In this document: positions 57,061 through 64,000 of the stretch, in pieces
Position numbering within the stretch: position 1 is the stretch's first letter
Layout of the letters: each line of letters begins with the position of its first letter
Assembly (NCBI RefSeq): GCF_043195105.1
Contig: NZ_JBAFWO010000003.1
DNA length: 64,000 bases
Reading direction: 5' to 3' (one strand)
Source: NCEH01 sp002257205
GTDB lineage: Bacteria > Pseudomonadota > Alphaproteobacteria > Rhizobiales > Xanthobacteraceae
Notes under the pieces: model-generated
Databases searched by the model: none
What the model saw: the letters and a program-made list of their open reading frames with translations, nothing else
What the model was told of the DNA's origin: nothing
Made by a program: the position numbers and the translations under genes

Positions 57061-59751
57061 TCAGGAGGCTTTCGACTTGGCCTTCGCGGTGGTCTTGGGG
57101 CTCGTGGCCTTTTTGGCCGCGGGCTTTTTCGCCGCAGCCTTGGGCTTTGCCGCAGCCGACTCGTCCCCATCCTTGACAGTCGCTGCCTTGGCCTTGGGTG
57201 CCGCCGCCTTCTTTGCCGGAGCCTTGCGCGCCATCTTGCCGGCGGGCGCGGTCGCGGCCTTTGCATCGATCAGCGCGATCGCCTCCGCCAGCGTGAGCTG
57301 GTCGGGATCGAGCGCCTTGGGCAAGGTGGCGTTGATCTTGCCGTGATTGACATAAGGCCCGAACCGGCCCGGCCGAACGGTAATCGCCCCACCGCTCGGA
57401 TGATCGCCGAGATTGCGGCCGGCCGTGGCGCCACCGCGCGCGCCCCTGCCCTTCGATTGTTTCTCGGCCAGGAGGGTGATCGCGCGATTGAGTCCGATGG
57501 CGAGAATATCGTCGCCGTCCTCAATGTTCGCATACACCTTGCCGTGCTGGATATAGGGCCCGAACCGGCCGATGCCGGCGAGAATGGGTTCGCCATCCTC
57601 CGGATGCACCCCGATGGGGCGCGGCAGCGCGAGCAGCGCAAGCGCTGTCTCAAGGTCCACATCGGCAGGCTTCAGGCCCTTGGGCAGGCTGGAGCGCTTG
57701 GGCTTGGCGCCGTCCACGCCCTCCCCCAATTGCAGATAGGTGCCGAAGCGCCCGTCGCGGATCGTGACTTCGAGCCCAGTCTCGGGATCGGCGCCGAGCT
57801 TGCGGGTGCCCTCGCCTTCCTGCGGCGCTTCCCCGCTGAGGGGCTGGGTATGGCGGCATTCGGGATAATTGGAGCAGCCGATGAAGGCGCCGAACTTGCC
57901 CATCTTCAGCGAGAGCCGGCCACTGCCACAGGTGGGACACAGGCGCGGATCCGTGCCGTCCGCCTTCGGCGGGAAGATGTGCGCGGTGAGCATCTCGTCG
58001 AGCGCATCGAGCACCTGCGAGACGCGCAGGTCCTTGGTGGCATCGACCGCCAGCGAAAAGTCCGCCCAGAATTCGCGCAACACCTGCTTCCAGTCCACCT
58101 CGTCGGCGGAGACGCGATCCAGCTTCTCTTCCAGGTCGGCGGTGAAGTCGTATTCCACGTACTTTTTGAAGAAGCTCTCCAGGAAGGCTGTCACGAGCCG
58201 CCCCTTGTCCTCGGCGACGAGGCGCTTCTTCTCAAGCTTCACATATTCGCGGTCCTGCAAGACCGCGAGCACCGCCGCATAGGTGGAGGGACGGCCGATG
58301 CCGAGCTCCTCCATGCGCTTCACCAGCGAAGCTTCAGAGAAGCGCGGCGGCGGCTCGGTGAAATGCTGGGCGGTCACGATCTCGCGCTTGTCCAGCTTTT
58401 CCCCAGCCGACATGGCGGGGAGCCGGCGGCTCTCCTCGTCCTCGTCGTCGTCGTCCTTGCCTTCGCGATAAAGCGCGAGGAACCCGTCGAACTTGACCAC
58501 GGTTCCGGTGGCGGTGAGATCCAGCGTACGCGCGCCGGCCTGGGCGATGATGTCGGCCGTGGTGCGCTCCAGCGCCGCAGATTCCATCTGGCTCGCTACC
58601 GTGCGGGTCCAGATCAACTCATAGAGCCGAGCCTGGTCGGCATCGAGATGGCGCGCCACCTCGCGCGGGCTGCGATGGGAATCGGTGGGGCGGATGGCCT
58701 CGTGGGCCTCCTGGGCATTCTTGGCCTTGGTGGTGTATTTGCGCGGAACGGCCGGCAGATAGCGGTCGCCGAACTGCTTGCCGATGGCACTGCGTGTCGC
58801 CGCCACGGCTTCCGGCGCCATGTCCACACCATCGGTTCGCATATAAGTGATGAGACCCACGGTCTCGCCGCCGATGTCCACGCCCTCATACAGGCGCTGG
58901 GCGATCTGCATGGTGCGGGCCGGCGCGAGGCCGAGCTTGCGGCTCGCTTCCTGCTGGAGCGTCGACGTGGTGAAGGGTGGCTGGGGATGCCGCTTGAGCG
59001 GCTTCGCCTCAACATTGCGCACCGAGAAGGCGGCGCTCTCCAGCGCCGCGCGGAAGGCGGCGGCCTCCTCGGCGGTGCCGACCGACAGGCGCGTGATTTT
59101 CTTGCCGTCGGCGCCCGAGAGGCGCGCTTCGAACGTTTCGCCGCGCGGGGTCGCGAGCTGGGCGGCGATCGACCAATATTCGCGAGCGACGAAGGTCTCG
59201 ATCTCGCGCTCGCGGTCGCAGACCAGACGCAGAGCCACGGACTGGACGCGGCCCGCCGAGCGGGCGCCCGGAAGCTTGCGCCACAGCACCGGCGAAAGGG
59301 TGAAGCCCACCAAGTAATCCAGGGCGCGTCGCGCGAGATAGGCGTCCACAAGCGCGATATCGACCGCGCGCGGCTGCTTCATCGCTTCCAGCACCGCCTG
59401 CTTGGTGATGGCGTTGAACACCACGCGCTCGACCTTCTGGCCCTTGAGCGCCTTCTTCTCGCGCAGCACCTCGAGCACGTGCCAGGAAATCGCCTCGCCT
59501 TCACGATCCGGATCGGTGGCGAGGATCAGCCCATCGGCCGCCTTCACCGCCTTGGCGATGTCGCTCAGGCGCTTCTGCGATTTCGGGTCGACCTCCCAAA
59601 GCATGCGGAAGTCGGCCTCGGGATCAACCGAGCCGTCCTTCGATGGGAGATCGCGGACATGTCCGTAGGAGGCGATGACCTCATAATCCGGACCAAGATA
59701 TTTGTTGATCGTCTTCGCCTTTGCGGGCGATTCGACGATGACGACCTGCAT
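57061..59751 (-). CDS. topA: DNA topoisomerase I
   Basis: This type IA enzyme relaxes negatively supercoiled DNA. The 896-residue protein begins MQVVIVESPAKAKTINKYLG with the TOPRIM domain, including ATDPDREGEAISWH (metal Asp/Glu). The catalytic tyrosine lies in GLITYMRTDG (about residue 310). One C4 zinc finger (LCPTCG...GCSNYPEC) is followed by cysteine-free repeats such as RFGTYLQLG and RFGPYIQHG. A Lys/Ala-rich tail of about 60 residues follows. The ATG at 59751 is chosen because it opens the TOPRIM fold. Confidence 0.98.
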   Translation of the reverse strand: MQVVIVESPAKAKTINKYLGPDYEVIASYGHVRDLPSKDGSVDPEADFRMLWEVDPKSQKRLSDIAKAVKAADGLILATDPDREGEAISWHVLEVLREKKALKGQKVERVVFNAITKQAVLEAMKQPRAVDIALVDAYLARRALDYLVGFTLSPVLWRKLPGARSAGRVQSVALRLVCDREREIETFVAREYWSIAAQLATPRGETFEARLSGADGKKITRLSVGTAEEAAAFRAALESAAFSVRNVEAKPLKRHPQPPFTTSTLQQEASRKLGLAPARTMQIAQRLYEGVDIGGETVGLITYMRTDGVDMAPEAVAATRSAIGKQFGDRYLPAVPRKYTTKAKNAQEAHEAIRPTDSHRSPREVARHLDADQARLYELIWTRTVASQMESAALERTTADIIAQAGARTLDLTATGTVVKFDGFLALYREGKDDDDEDEESRRLPAMSAGEKLDKREIVTAQHFTEPPPRFSEASLVKRMEELGIGRPSTYAAVLAVLQDREYVKLEKKRLVAEDKGRLVTAFLESFFKKYVEYDFTADLEEKLDRVSADEVDWKQVLREFWADFSLAVDATKDLRVSQVLDALDEMLTAHIFPPKADGTDPRLCPTCGSGRLSLKMGKFGAFIGCSNYPECRHTQPLSGEAPQEGEGTRKLGADPETGLEVTIRDGRFGTYLQLGEGVDGAKPKRSSLPKGLKPADVDLETALALLALPRPIGVHPEDGEPILAGIGRFGPYIQHGKVYANIEDGDDILAIGLNRAITLLAEKQSKGRGARGGATAGRNLGDHPSGGAITVRPGRFGPYVNHGKINATLPKALDPDQLTLAEAIALIDAKAATAPAGKMARKAPAKKAAAPKAKAATVKDGDESAAAKPKAAAKKPAAKKATSPKTTAKAKSKAS

Positions 59752-59947
59752 GACGGCTGCTGTCTCTTGAAATCGCCGCGGCCCCTGGCGGCGGCGGCAA
59801 CATGGGGTGCGGCGCACGGCCTGTCAAATCCGCAGACCGCGACCTGCCTTCCAAGCCATCCTTTCGTGAATACAACCCTGAGTAGCTTGTTTAACCACTC
59901 CCAACTCGCAGGATGCGCGACTGTGGACGGGGCAAGAGGATGTCGGG
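59752..59947. other. Divergent region between topA and the small gene
   Basis: These 196 bases presumably hold the topA promoter on the minus strand and one for the small + strand gene. No clear operator is seen. Confidence 0.4.
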
Positions 59948-60151
59948 ATGTCTGGGGCGCGTGAAGACTTTAACGAGGATCAGGCTGCCGAGTTCGCGGC
60001 CTATGTGGCGTCGTTGACAGCCGAATTATCGCGCCTGGCACGCCTGCACCGGCTGTCCACTCTCGCCTATCTGCTGGAAATGTCTAGAATGGAAGCGCGC
60101 GGCATCGCCCAGCCACGGCCGTTGGGCAAGACCCAGGAGGCGAGCGAATAG
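59948..60151 (+). CDS. Small conserved-looking protein of unknown function
   Basis: This 67-residue protein reads as a mostly helical, acidic then basic peptide: EDQAAEFAAYVASLTAELSRLARLHRLSTLAYLLEMSRMEARG. An AAGAGGATG site precedes the ATG. Its stop touches the dprA stop from the other strand with no gap. No family is recognised. The compositional pattern and ribosome site support a real gene. Confidence 0.6.
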   Translation: MSGAREDFNEDQAAEFAAYVASLTAELSRLARLHRLSTLAYLLEMSRMEARGIAQPRPLGKTQEASE

Positions 60152-61261
60152 CTAACGCAGGCTCACCAATCCCCCGCCATGCCGCTCAAGCCGTCCCGCC
60201 AGATCCAGTTCCAGAAGCACCCATTGCACATCGCTGACGCTCGCACCGGAGAACCGTACCAGATCGTCCATGGGAGTCGGCACCGGCCCGAGCAGTTCTG
60301 CGATACGTGCGCGCACCGAGTCGTCGGGAGGGGAAGGCTCGGTTGGAGCGGTGGGCGCTTCGAGATCCTGTGCGGGCAGATGCGCGAACAGGGGAGTCAG
60401 CGCTTCCACCACGTCGCCGGCGCACGTCACGAGGGTTGCCCCCCGCTTCAGCAGTGCATTGGTGCCGCCGGCGCGCGGATCCAGGGGAGAACCGGGAATC
60501 GCGAACACCTCTCGCCCCTGTTCGGCGGCAAGGCGCGCGGTGATGAGCGAGCCGGAGCGTTCCGCTGCCTCCACCACCACGACCCCCAGCGCCATGCCGG
60601 AGACGAGGCGGTTGCGGCGCGGAAAGTCCCGTGCGCGCGGCTCCCAGTTGAGTGGCATTTCTGACACCAGCGCGCCCTGCTCGGCGACCGCCTCAATTAA
60701 TTTGAGGTTTTCCGGCGGATAGGGCCGCGCCAACCCGCCGGCAAACACGCCGATGGTACCGCTTGCGAGACTGGCTTCATGGGCGGCCGCGTCTATGCCG
60801 CGCGCGAGGCCCGACACGATCGCATAGCCCGCCGCCCCGAGATCGCGGGCAAAGCGGCCGGCCAGCGTTCGCCCGGCGGCCGAGGCATTGCGGGCGCCGA
60901 CGATGGCGATCTTCGGCAACCGCAATGTATCGCCCGTGCCGCGCACACACAGGAGCGGCGGCGCATCGTCGATTTCCTGGAGGGGATGGGGATAATCCGC
61001 CTCGCCCATGGCGACCAGCCGGCCGCCGATGCGCGCAAGGGCCGCGATTTCGTCCTCGGCCTCAGCCAGCGTCGGAACGCGGGGAGGAATGAGTCGTCCG
61101 CCTTTGCGCGCAAGGGTCGGCAGGGCCTCAAGCGCGGCGGCGGCCCCGCCGAATTGGTTGATGAGGGCTCGGAACGTGCGTGGCCCCACCTGTTCGGTGC
61201 GAATCAGCCGAAGCCAGTCGGCGCGCTGCCGGGGCGAAAGGGTGACGCCCCGTCGTGCCAT
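60152..61261 (-). CDS. dprA: DNA-processing protein DprA
   Basis: DprA loads RecA on incoming single-stranded DNA during natural transformation. The 369-residue protein has a small N-terminal SAM-like region, then the Rossmann-type fold: LPKIAIVGARNASAAGRTLAGRFARDL, IVSGLARGIDAAAHEASL, FPRRNRLVSGMALGVVVVEA and SGSLITARLAAEQGREVFAIPGSP. A C-terminal winged helix is seen near LLGPVPTPMDDLVRFSGAS. It lies between plsY and topA in the order pyrB-pyrC-plsY-dprA-topA. It is present even where competence is not known. Confidence 0.95.
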   Translation of the reverse strand: MARRGVTLSPRQRADWLRLIRTEQVGPRTFRALINQFGGAAAALEALPTLARKGGRLIPPRVPTLAEAEDEIAALARIGGRLVAMGEADYPHPLQEIDDAPPLLCVRGTGDTLRLPKIAIVGARNASAAGRTLAGRFARDLGAAGYAIVSGLARGIDAAAHEASLASGTIGVFAGGLARPYPPENLKLIEAVAEQGALVSEMPLNWEPRARDFPRRNRLVSGMALGVVVVEAAERSGSLITARLAAEQGREVFAIPGSPLDPRAGGTNALLKRGATLVTCAGDVVEALTPLFAHLPAQDLEAPTAPTEPSPPDDSVRARIAELLGPVPTPMDDLVRFSGASVSDVQWVLLELDLAGRLERHGGGLVSLR

Positions 61262-61265
61262 TCCC

Positions 61266-61877
61266 TTAATCCTTCTGGCCGATACGGCCTTCGGTGCCGG
61301 ACAGCAGGCGGGCGATATTGGCGTGATGCTTGGCCCAGAGCAGCACGGCGAGGCCCGCCATCAGCAGGCCCATCTCGAGCCCGCCCACGAAATAGGCGGA
61401 TAGCGCAGTCGCCGCCGAGGCGATCAGCGCGGAGAGTGAGGAATAGCGCGTCAGCGCAGCAATGCCGAGCCATGCCAGCGCGAACACCAGGGCAGATGCC
61501 CAGGCGAGCCCGAGCGCCACGCCGAGGAAGGTCGCAACTCCCTTTCCTCCTTTGAATCCGAGCCACACCGGGAACAGGTGGCCGAGAAATGCCCCGAGGC
61601 CTGCGACGAGCGCGGCGTCCTGCCCCAGCCACGCACGCGCGACGAGCACCGCCGCCGTGCCCTTCAGCGCGTCGCCCAGCAAAGTAAGCGCGGCAAGATC
61701 CTTGCGGCCGGTGCGCAAGACATTGGTTGCGCCGATATTTCCCGAACCAATGGTGCGGATGTCGCGGGTGCCGGCAAGGCGCGTGATGATGATGCCGAAG
61801 GGGATCGAGCCCAGGACATAGCCGAGGGCCAGCGCCGCCAGGGTCCAGGGCAAGGCGAGAGTCCAGGAAAGCTGCAT
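61266..61877 (-). CDS. plsY: Glycerol-3-phosphate acyltransferase PlsY
   Basis: This membrane enzyme acylates glycerol-3-phosphate using acyl-phosphate to begin phospholipid synthesis. The 203-residue product has five helices. The three active-site motifs are GSIPFGIIITRLAG, IGSGNIGATNVLR (Ser/Asn) and GHLFPVWLGFKGGKGVAT. The ATG at 61877 is chosen; an in-frame TTG at 61910 would abut the pyrC-like stop. It precedes dprA by 4 bases. Confidence 0.95.
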   Translation of the reverse strand: MQLSWTLALPWTLAALALGYVLGSIPFGIIITRLAGTRDIRTIGSGNIGATNVLRTGRKDLAALTLLGDALKGTAAVLVARAWLGQDAALVAGLGAFLGHLFPVWLGFKGGKGVATFLGVALGLAWASALVFALAWLGIAALTRYSSLSALIASAATALSAYFVGGLEMGLLMAGLAVLLWAKHHANIARLLSGTEGRIGQKD

Positions 61878-61910
61878 GCACAAGCCCCACGTGCCGGCCC
61901 GGCCGGCCAA

Positions 61911-63224
61911 TCAAACGTATTCGTATACCGTGCGCCCGGCAACAAGTGTTCGCAGCACGCGCCCGCTCATGCGGGCTTCATCGAACGGCGTGTTGCGCGA
62001 GCGTGAGTTCAGCTGGGCGGGATCCACCAGCCACGGCATGTCCGGATCGAACACCACGAGATCCGCCGGCGCACCGGGGCGCAGGGTTCCCGTGGGCAGG
62101 CCGAGCAATTCCGCCGGCCGGGTGGACAGCGCGCGCAGCACGTTCACGATGTCGACCTGGTCGGAATGCACCAGCCGCAATGCCGCCGAAAGCAGGGTTT
62201 CCATGCCGATGGCGCCGGGCTCCGCCTCCGAGAAGGGGAGACGCTTCATCTCCACGTCCTGCGGGATGTGGTCAGACACCACGACGTCAATGAGGCCGGA
62301 CGCGAGCGCATGGATCAGCGCCTGCCGATCCTCCTCACTCCGCAGCGGCGGGTTCAATTTGAAATAGGTGCGGTACTGGCCGATATCCAACTCGTTGAAG
62401 CTGAGATGGTTGATGCTCGCCGAGGCGGTGACTGGCAGCCCGGCATGCTTTGCCCGCGCCAGCACTTCCAGCGATTCGGCGCATGTGAGAGCCGCGGCGT
62501 GATATCGCCCGCGCGCCCCATCCACGAGTCGCAGGTCGCGTTCCAGCACGATGGCTTCGGCGGATTTCGGATTGCCCGGCAGGCCGAGGCGGGTGGCGAA
62601 GGCCCCTTCGTTCATCGTGCCCTGCGACATCGAGGCATCTTCGGTGTGATGGACGATCAGGGCATCGAAATCACGGGCGTAAGTCAGGCAGCGGCGCAGC
62701 ACCTGCGCGCTCTTCAGCGAATGCGGCCCATCGGTAAAGGCCACCGCGCCGGCCGCCTGAAGCAGGCCGATTTCGGTCATTTCCTCACCCTTGAGCCCTT
62801 TGGTGAGGGCGGCCATGGGGTGCACGCGCACGATTGCTGTATCGCGGGCCCGGCGCAGGATGAAGTCGACGATCGCGGGATCATCCACCACCGGGTCGGT
62901 CTCCGGCTGGCAGACGATGGTGGTGACGCCGCCCGCCGCCGCCGCACGGCTCGCCGTGGCCAGGGTCTCACGATGTTCCGCGCCCGGCTCGCCGACAAAG
63001 GCGCGCATGTCGACGAGGCCCGGCGCGACGATGGCGCCCCGGCAATCCACCACTTCCGCCCCATCCGGAACGCCGGCGGCGGCGATACCAAAGGCGCTGT
63101 CCTCGATGCGCCCCTCGATGATCAGGACGTCGCCGTGGAAATCCGAACCTCGCGAGGGGTCGATGACCCGCGCGTTCGCGAGAACCACCGGGCGGATATC
63201 GGACGGGCGGACGGTCTCACGCAT
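61911..63224 (-). CDS. pyrC: Dihydroorotase-family protein lacking HxH (PyrX-like)
   Basis: This 437-residue amidohydrolase is encoded directly after pyrB with an 8-base overlap. Type I dihydroorotase begins its metal site with GxxDxHxHxR; here residues 69-82 read GLVDMRAFVGEPGA, so both His are replaced (R74, F76). Later landmarks are partly kept: NHLSFNELDIG, KLNPPLRSEEDR and SDHIPQD. The family is known to include non-catalytic partners (PyrX) that scaffold aspartate transcarbamoylase. This copy is probably such a partner, and an active dihydroorotase would then be elsewhere. The ATG at 63224 precedes the RPSDIRPVVL start. Confidence 0.85.
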   Translation of the reverse strand: MRETVRPSDIRPVVLANARVIDPSRGSDFHGDVLIIEGRIEDSAFGIAAAGVPDGAEVVDCRGAIVAPGLVDMRAFVGEPGAEHRETLATASRAAAAGGVTTIVCQPETDPVVDDPAIVDFILRRARDTAIVRVHPMAALTKGLKGEEMTEIGLLQAAGAVAFTDGPHSLKSAQVLRRCLTYARDFDALIVHHTEDASMSQGTMNEGAFATRLGLPGNPKSAEAIVLERDLRLVDGARGRYHAAALTCAESLEVLARAKHAGLPVTASASINHLSFNELDIGQYRTYFKLNPPLRSEEDRQALIHALASGLIDVVVSDHIPQDVEMKRLPFSEAEPGAIGMETLLSAALRLVHSDQVDIVNVLRALSTRPAELLGLPTGTLRPGAPADLVVFDPDMPWLVDPAQLNSRSRNTPFDEARMSGRVLRTLVAGRTVYEYV

Positions 63225-64000
63225 TGGGCAGTTTCCGCGCCAGGGCATCGAGCACCGCCATGCGGACCGCGACGCCCATTTCCACCTGTTCCCGGATCAG
63301 GGATTGCGGCCCGTCGGCGACGCTGGAATCGATCTCGACGCCCCGATTCATGGGACCGGGATGCATCACCAGGGCATCGGGCTTGGCGCACCGGAGCTTG
63401 GCTTGGTCGAGGCCGAAATAATGGAAATATTCCTTCACCGAAGGAATGAACGAGCCGGCCATGCGCTCGCGTTGCAGGCGCAGCATCATCACGATGTCCG
63501 CCCCCTCCAGTCCGCTGTCCATGGAGCGGTGGACCTCGATGCCGAACTGCTCAATGCCGCTCGGCAGCAGGGTGGAGGGCGCGATCACCCGCACTTTCGC
63601 GCCAAGCGCGGACAGCAAATGAATGTTTGAGCGCGCCACTCGCGAATGCAGCACATCGCCGCAGATCGCAACGGTCAGCCCCTGGATGCGCCCCTTGTTG
63701 CGGCGGATGGTCAGCGCATCCAGCAGCGCCTGGGTGGGGTGCTCATGGGCGCCGTCGCCGGCATTCACAACGCAGCAATCCACCTTGCGCGCCAGCAGCG
63801 CCACGGCACCGGAGGCATGGTGGCGGACCACCAATATATCGGGATGCATGGCATTCAGCGTCATCGCGGTGTCGATGAGGCTTTCGCCCTTCTTCACCGA
63901 CGAAGTTCCCACCGACATGTTCATCACGTCGGCACCCAGGCGCTTGCCGGCGATCTCGAAAGAAGATTGCGTGCGGGTGGAAGCCTCGAAGAACAGATTG
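63217..64000 (-). CDS. pyrB: Aspartate carbamoyltransferase catalytic subunit, 5' end missing
   Basis: This enzyme condenses carbamoyl phosphate and L-aspartate, the first committed step of pyrimidine synthesis. The frame runs off the right edge of the window, so the N-terminal ~55 residues are missing. Visible motifs are FEASTRTQSSFE (carbamoyl phosphate binding), VVRHHASGA, NAGDGAHEHPTQALLDALTI, MMLRLQRERM and MHPGPMNRGVEID. It starts the pyrB-pyrC-plsY-dprA series. No pyrI regulatory subunit is visible. Confidence 0.96.
   Translation of the reverse strand, partial: NLFFEASTRTQSSFEIAGKRLGADVMNMSVGTSSVKKGESLIDTAMTLNAMHPDILVVRHHASGAVALLARKVDCCVVNAGDGAHEHPTQALLDALTIRRNKGRIQGLTVAICGDVLHSRVARSNIHLLSALGAKVRVIAPSTLLPSGIEQFGIEVHRSMDSGLEGADIVMMLRLQRERMAGSFIPSVKEYFHYFGLDQAKLRCAKPDALVMHPGPMNRGVEIDSSVADGPQSLIREQVEMGVAVRMAVLDALARKLPNA

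Noticed and set aside
1..64000. Defence island, prophage, CRISPR array, tRNA or rRNA genes
   Set aside because: No integrase, Cas, toxin-antitoxin, transposase, repeat-spacer array or tRNA cloverleaf was recognised. The content is mostly housekeeping.

Overview
The window is chromosomal DNA from a GC-rich alphaproteobacterium, most likely of the order Hyphomicrobiales (Rhizobiales). A family near Xanthobacteraceae is my best guess, but it rests on gene content only. The signs are the secD-secF operon carrying NDUFAF3- and NDUFAF6-like genes, the eipB-ridA-glycerophosphodiesterase cluster, a GTTC-N7-GTTC SOS box, a DUF1127 gene, the pyrB-pyrC-plsY-dprA-topA order, and a paired palindrome typical of rhizobial intergenic regions. 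I found no rRNA, tRNA, CRISPR array, transposase, prophage or named defence system. Most of the window is core genome, with single accessory genes inserted.

Layout. 1-6.5 kb: the end of a cupin gene, a periplasmic histidine-phosphatase-like protein, the rplM-rpsI ribosomal operon, a flavodoxin-fold oxidoreductase with a thioesterase, an ECHDC3-type crotonase, and a Wzz/BY-kinase-like membrane protein with no P-loop. 6.5-15.2 kb: heme A synthase (ctaA), the CidA/LrgB pair with a divergent LysR regulator, metY, a CoA-binding protein, tatD, and a LysR/metallo-hydrolase divergent pair. 15.3 kb: a perfect 16-bp parS-type palindrome. 15.3-22.8 kb: a glycosyltransferase, acylphosphatase, eipB, ridA, a glycerophosphodiesterase, a DUF4424 protein, a DUF482-like GNAT protein and the proteasome-like Anbu peptidase. 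22.8-34.1 kb: two cyclophilins with coaD, an SDR/AraC pair, a LysE exporter, gyrA, ssb and uvrA; ssb and uvrA share a LexA box. 34.1-45.5 kb: a DUF1127 gene, trmFO, a kinase-like/ANL-C-terminal fusion, the NDUFAF6-like/NDUFAF3-like/secF/secD/yajC operon, then cobS, DUF1289, an aspartic protease, a CDF-like protein and an aldo/keto reductase. 45.5-50 kb: a 960-residue multidomain GH18 protein beside a long intergenic stretch, an unknown gene and rpmG. 50-64 kb: MFS, NUDIX, DUF983, rnr, a DHA2 exporter, topA, dprA, plsY, a pyrC-like gene without its metal-binding histidines, and the start-truncated pyrB.

How the genes work together. Translation and DNA topology genes (rpsI, rplM, rpmG, gyrA, topA, ssb, uvrA, dprA) make up much of the core. 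Membrane biogenesis is represented by yajC-secDF, with putative respiratory complex I assembly factors encoded downstream in the same operon. The envelope is represented by eipB, the glycosyltransferase, the GNAT protein and plsY. Several proteins keep a recognisable fold but have lost catalytic or metal-binding residues: the crotonase, the BY-kinase-like protein, the CDF-like protein, the NDUFAF6-like protein, the pyrC-like protein and the ANL domain.

I did not find a convincing wholly new multi-gene system. The best candidates for something little described are the kinase/ANL fusion (36202-37305), the GH18 protein with its duplicated N-terminal domain (45541-48423) and the P-loop-less Wzz/BY-kinase-like protein (4999-6459). 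All coordinates come from reading the sequence by eye, without database searches.
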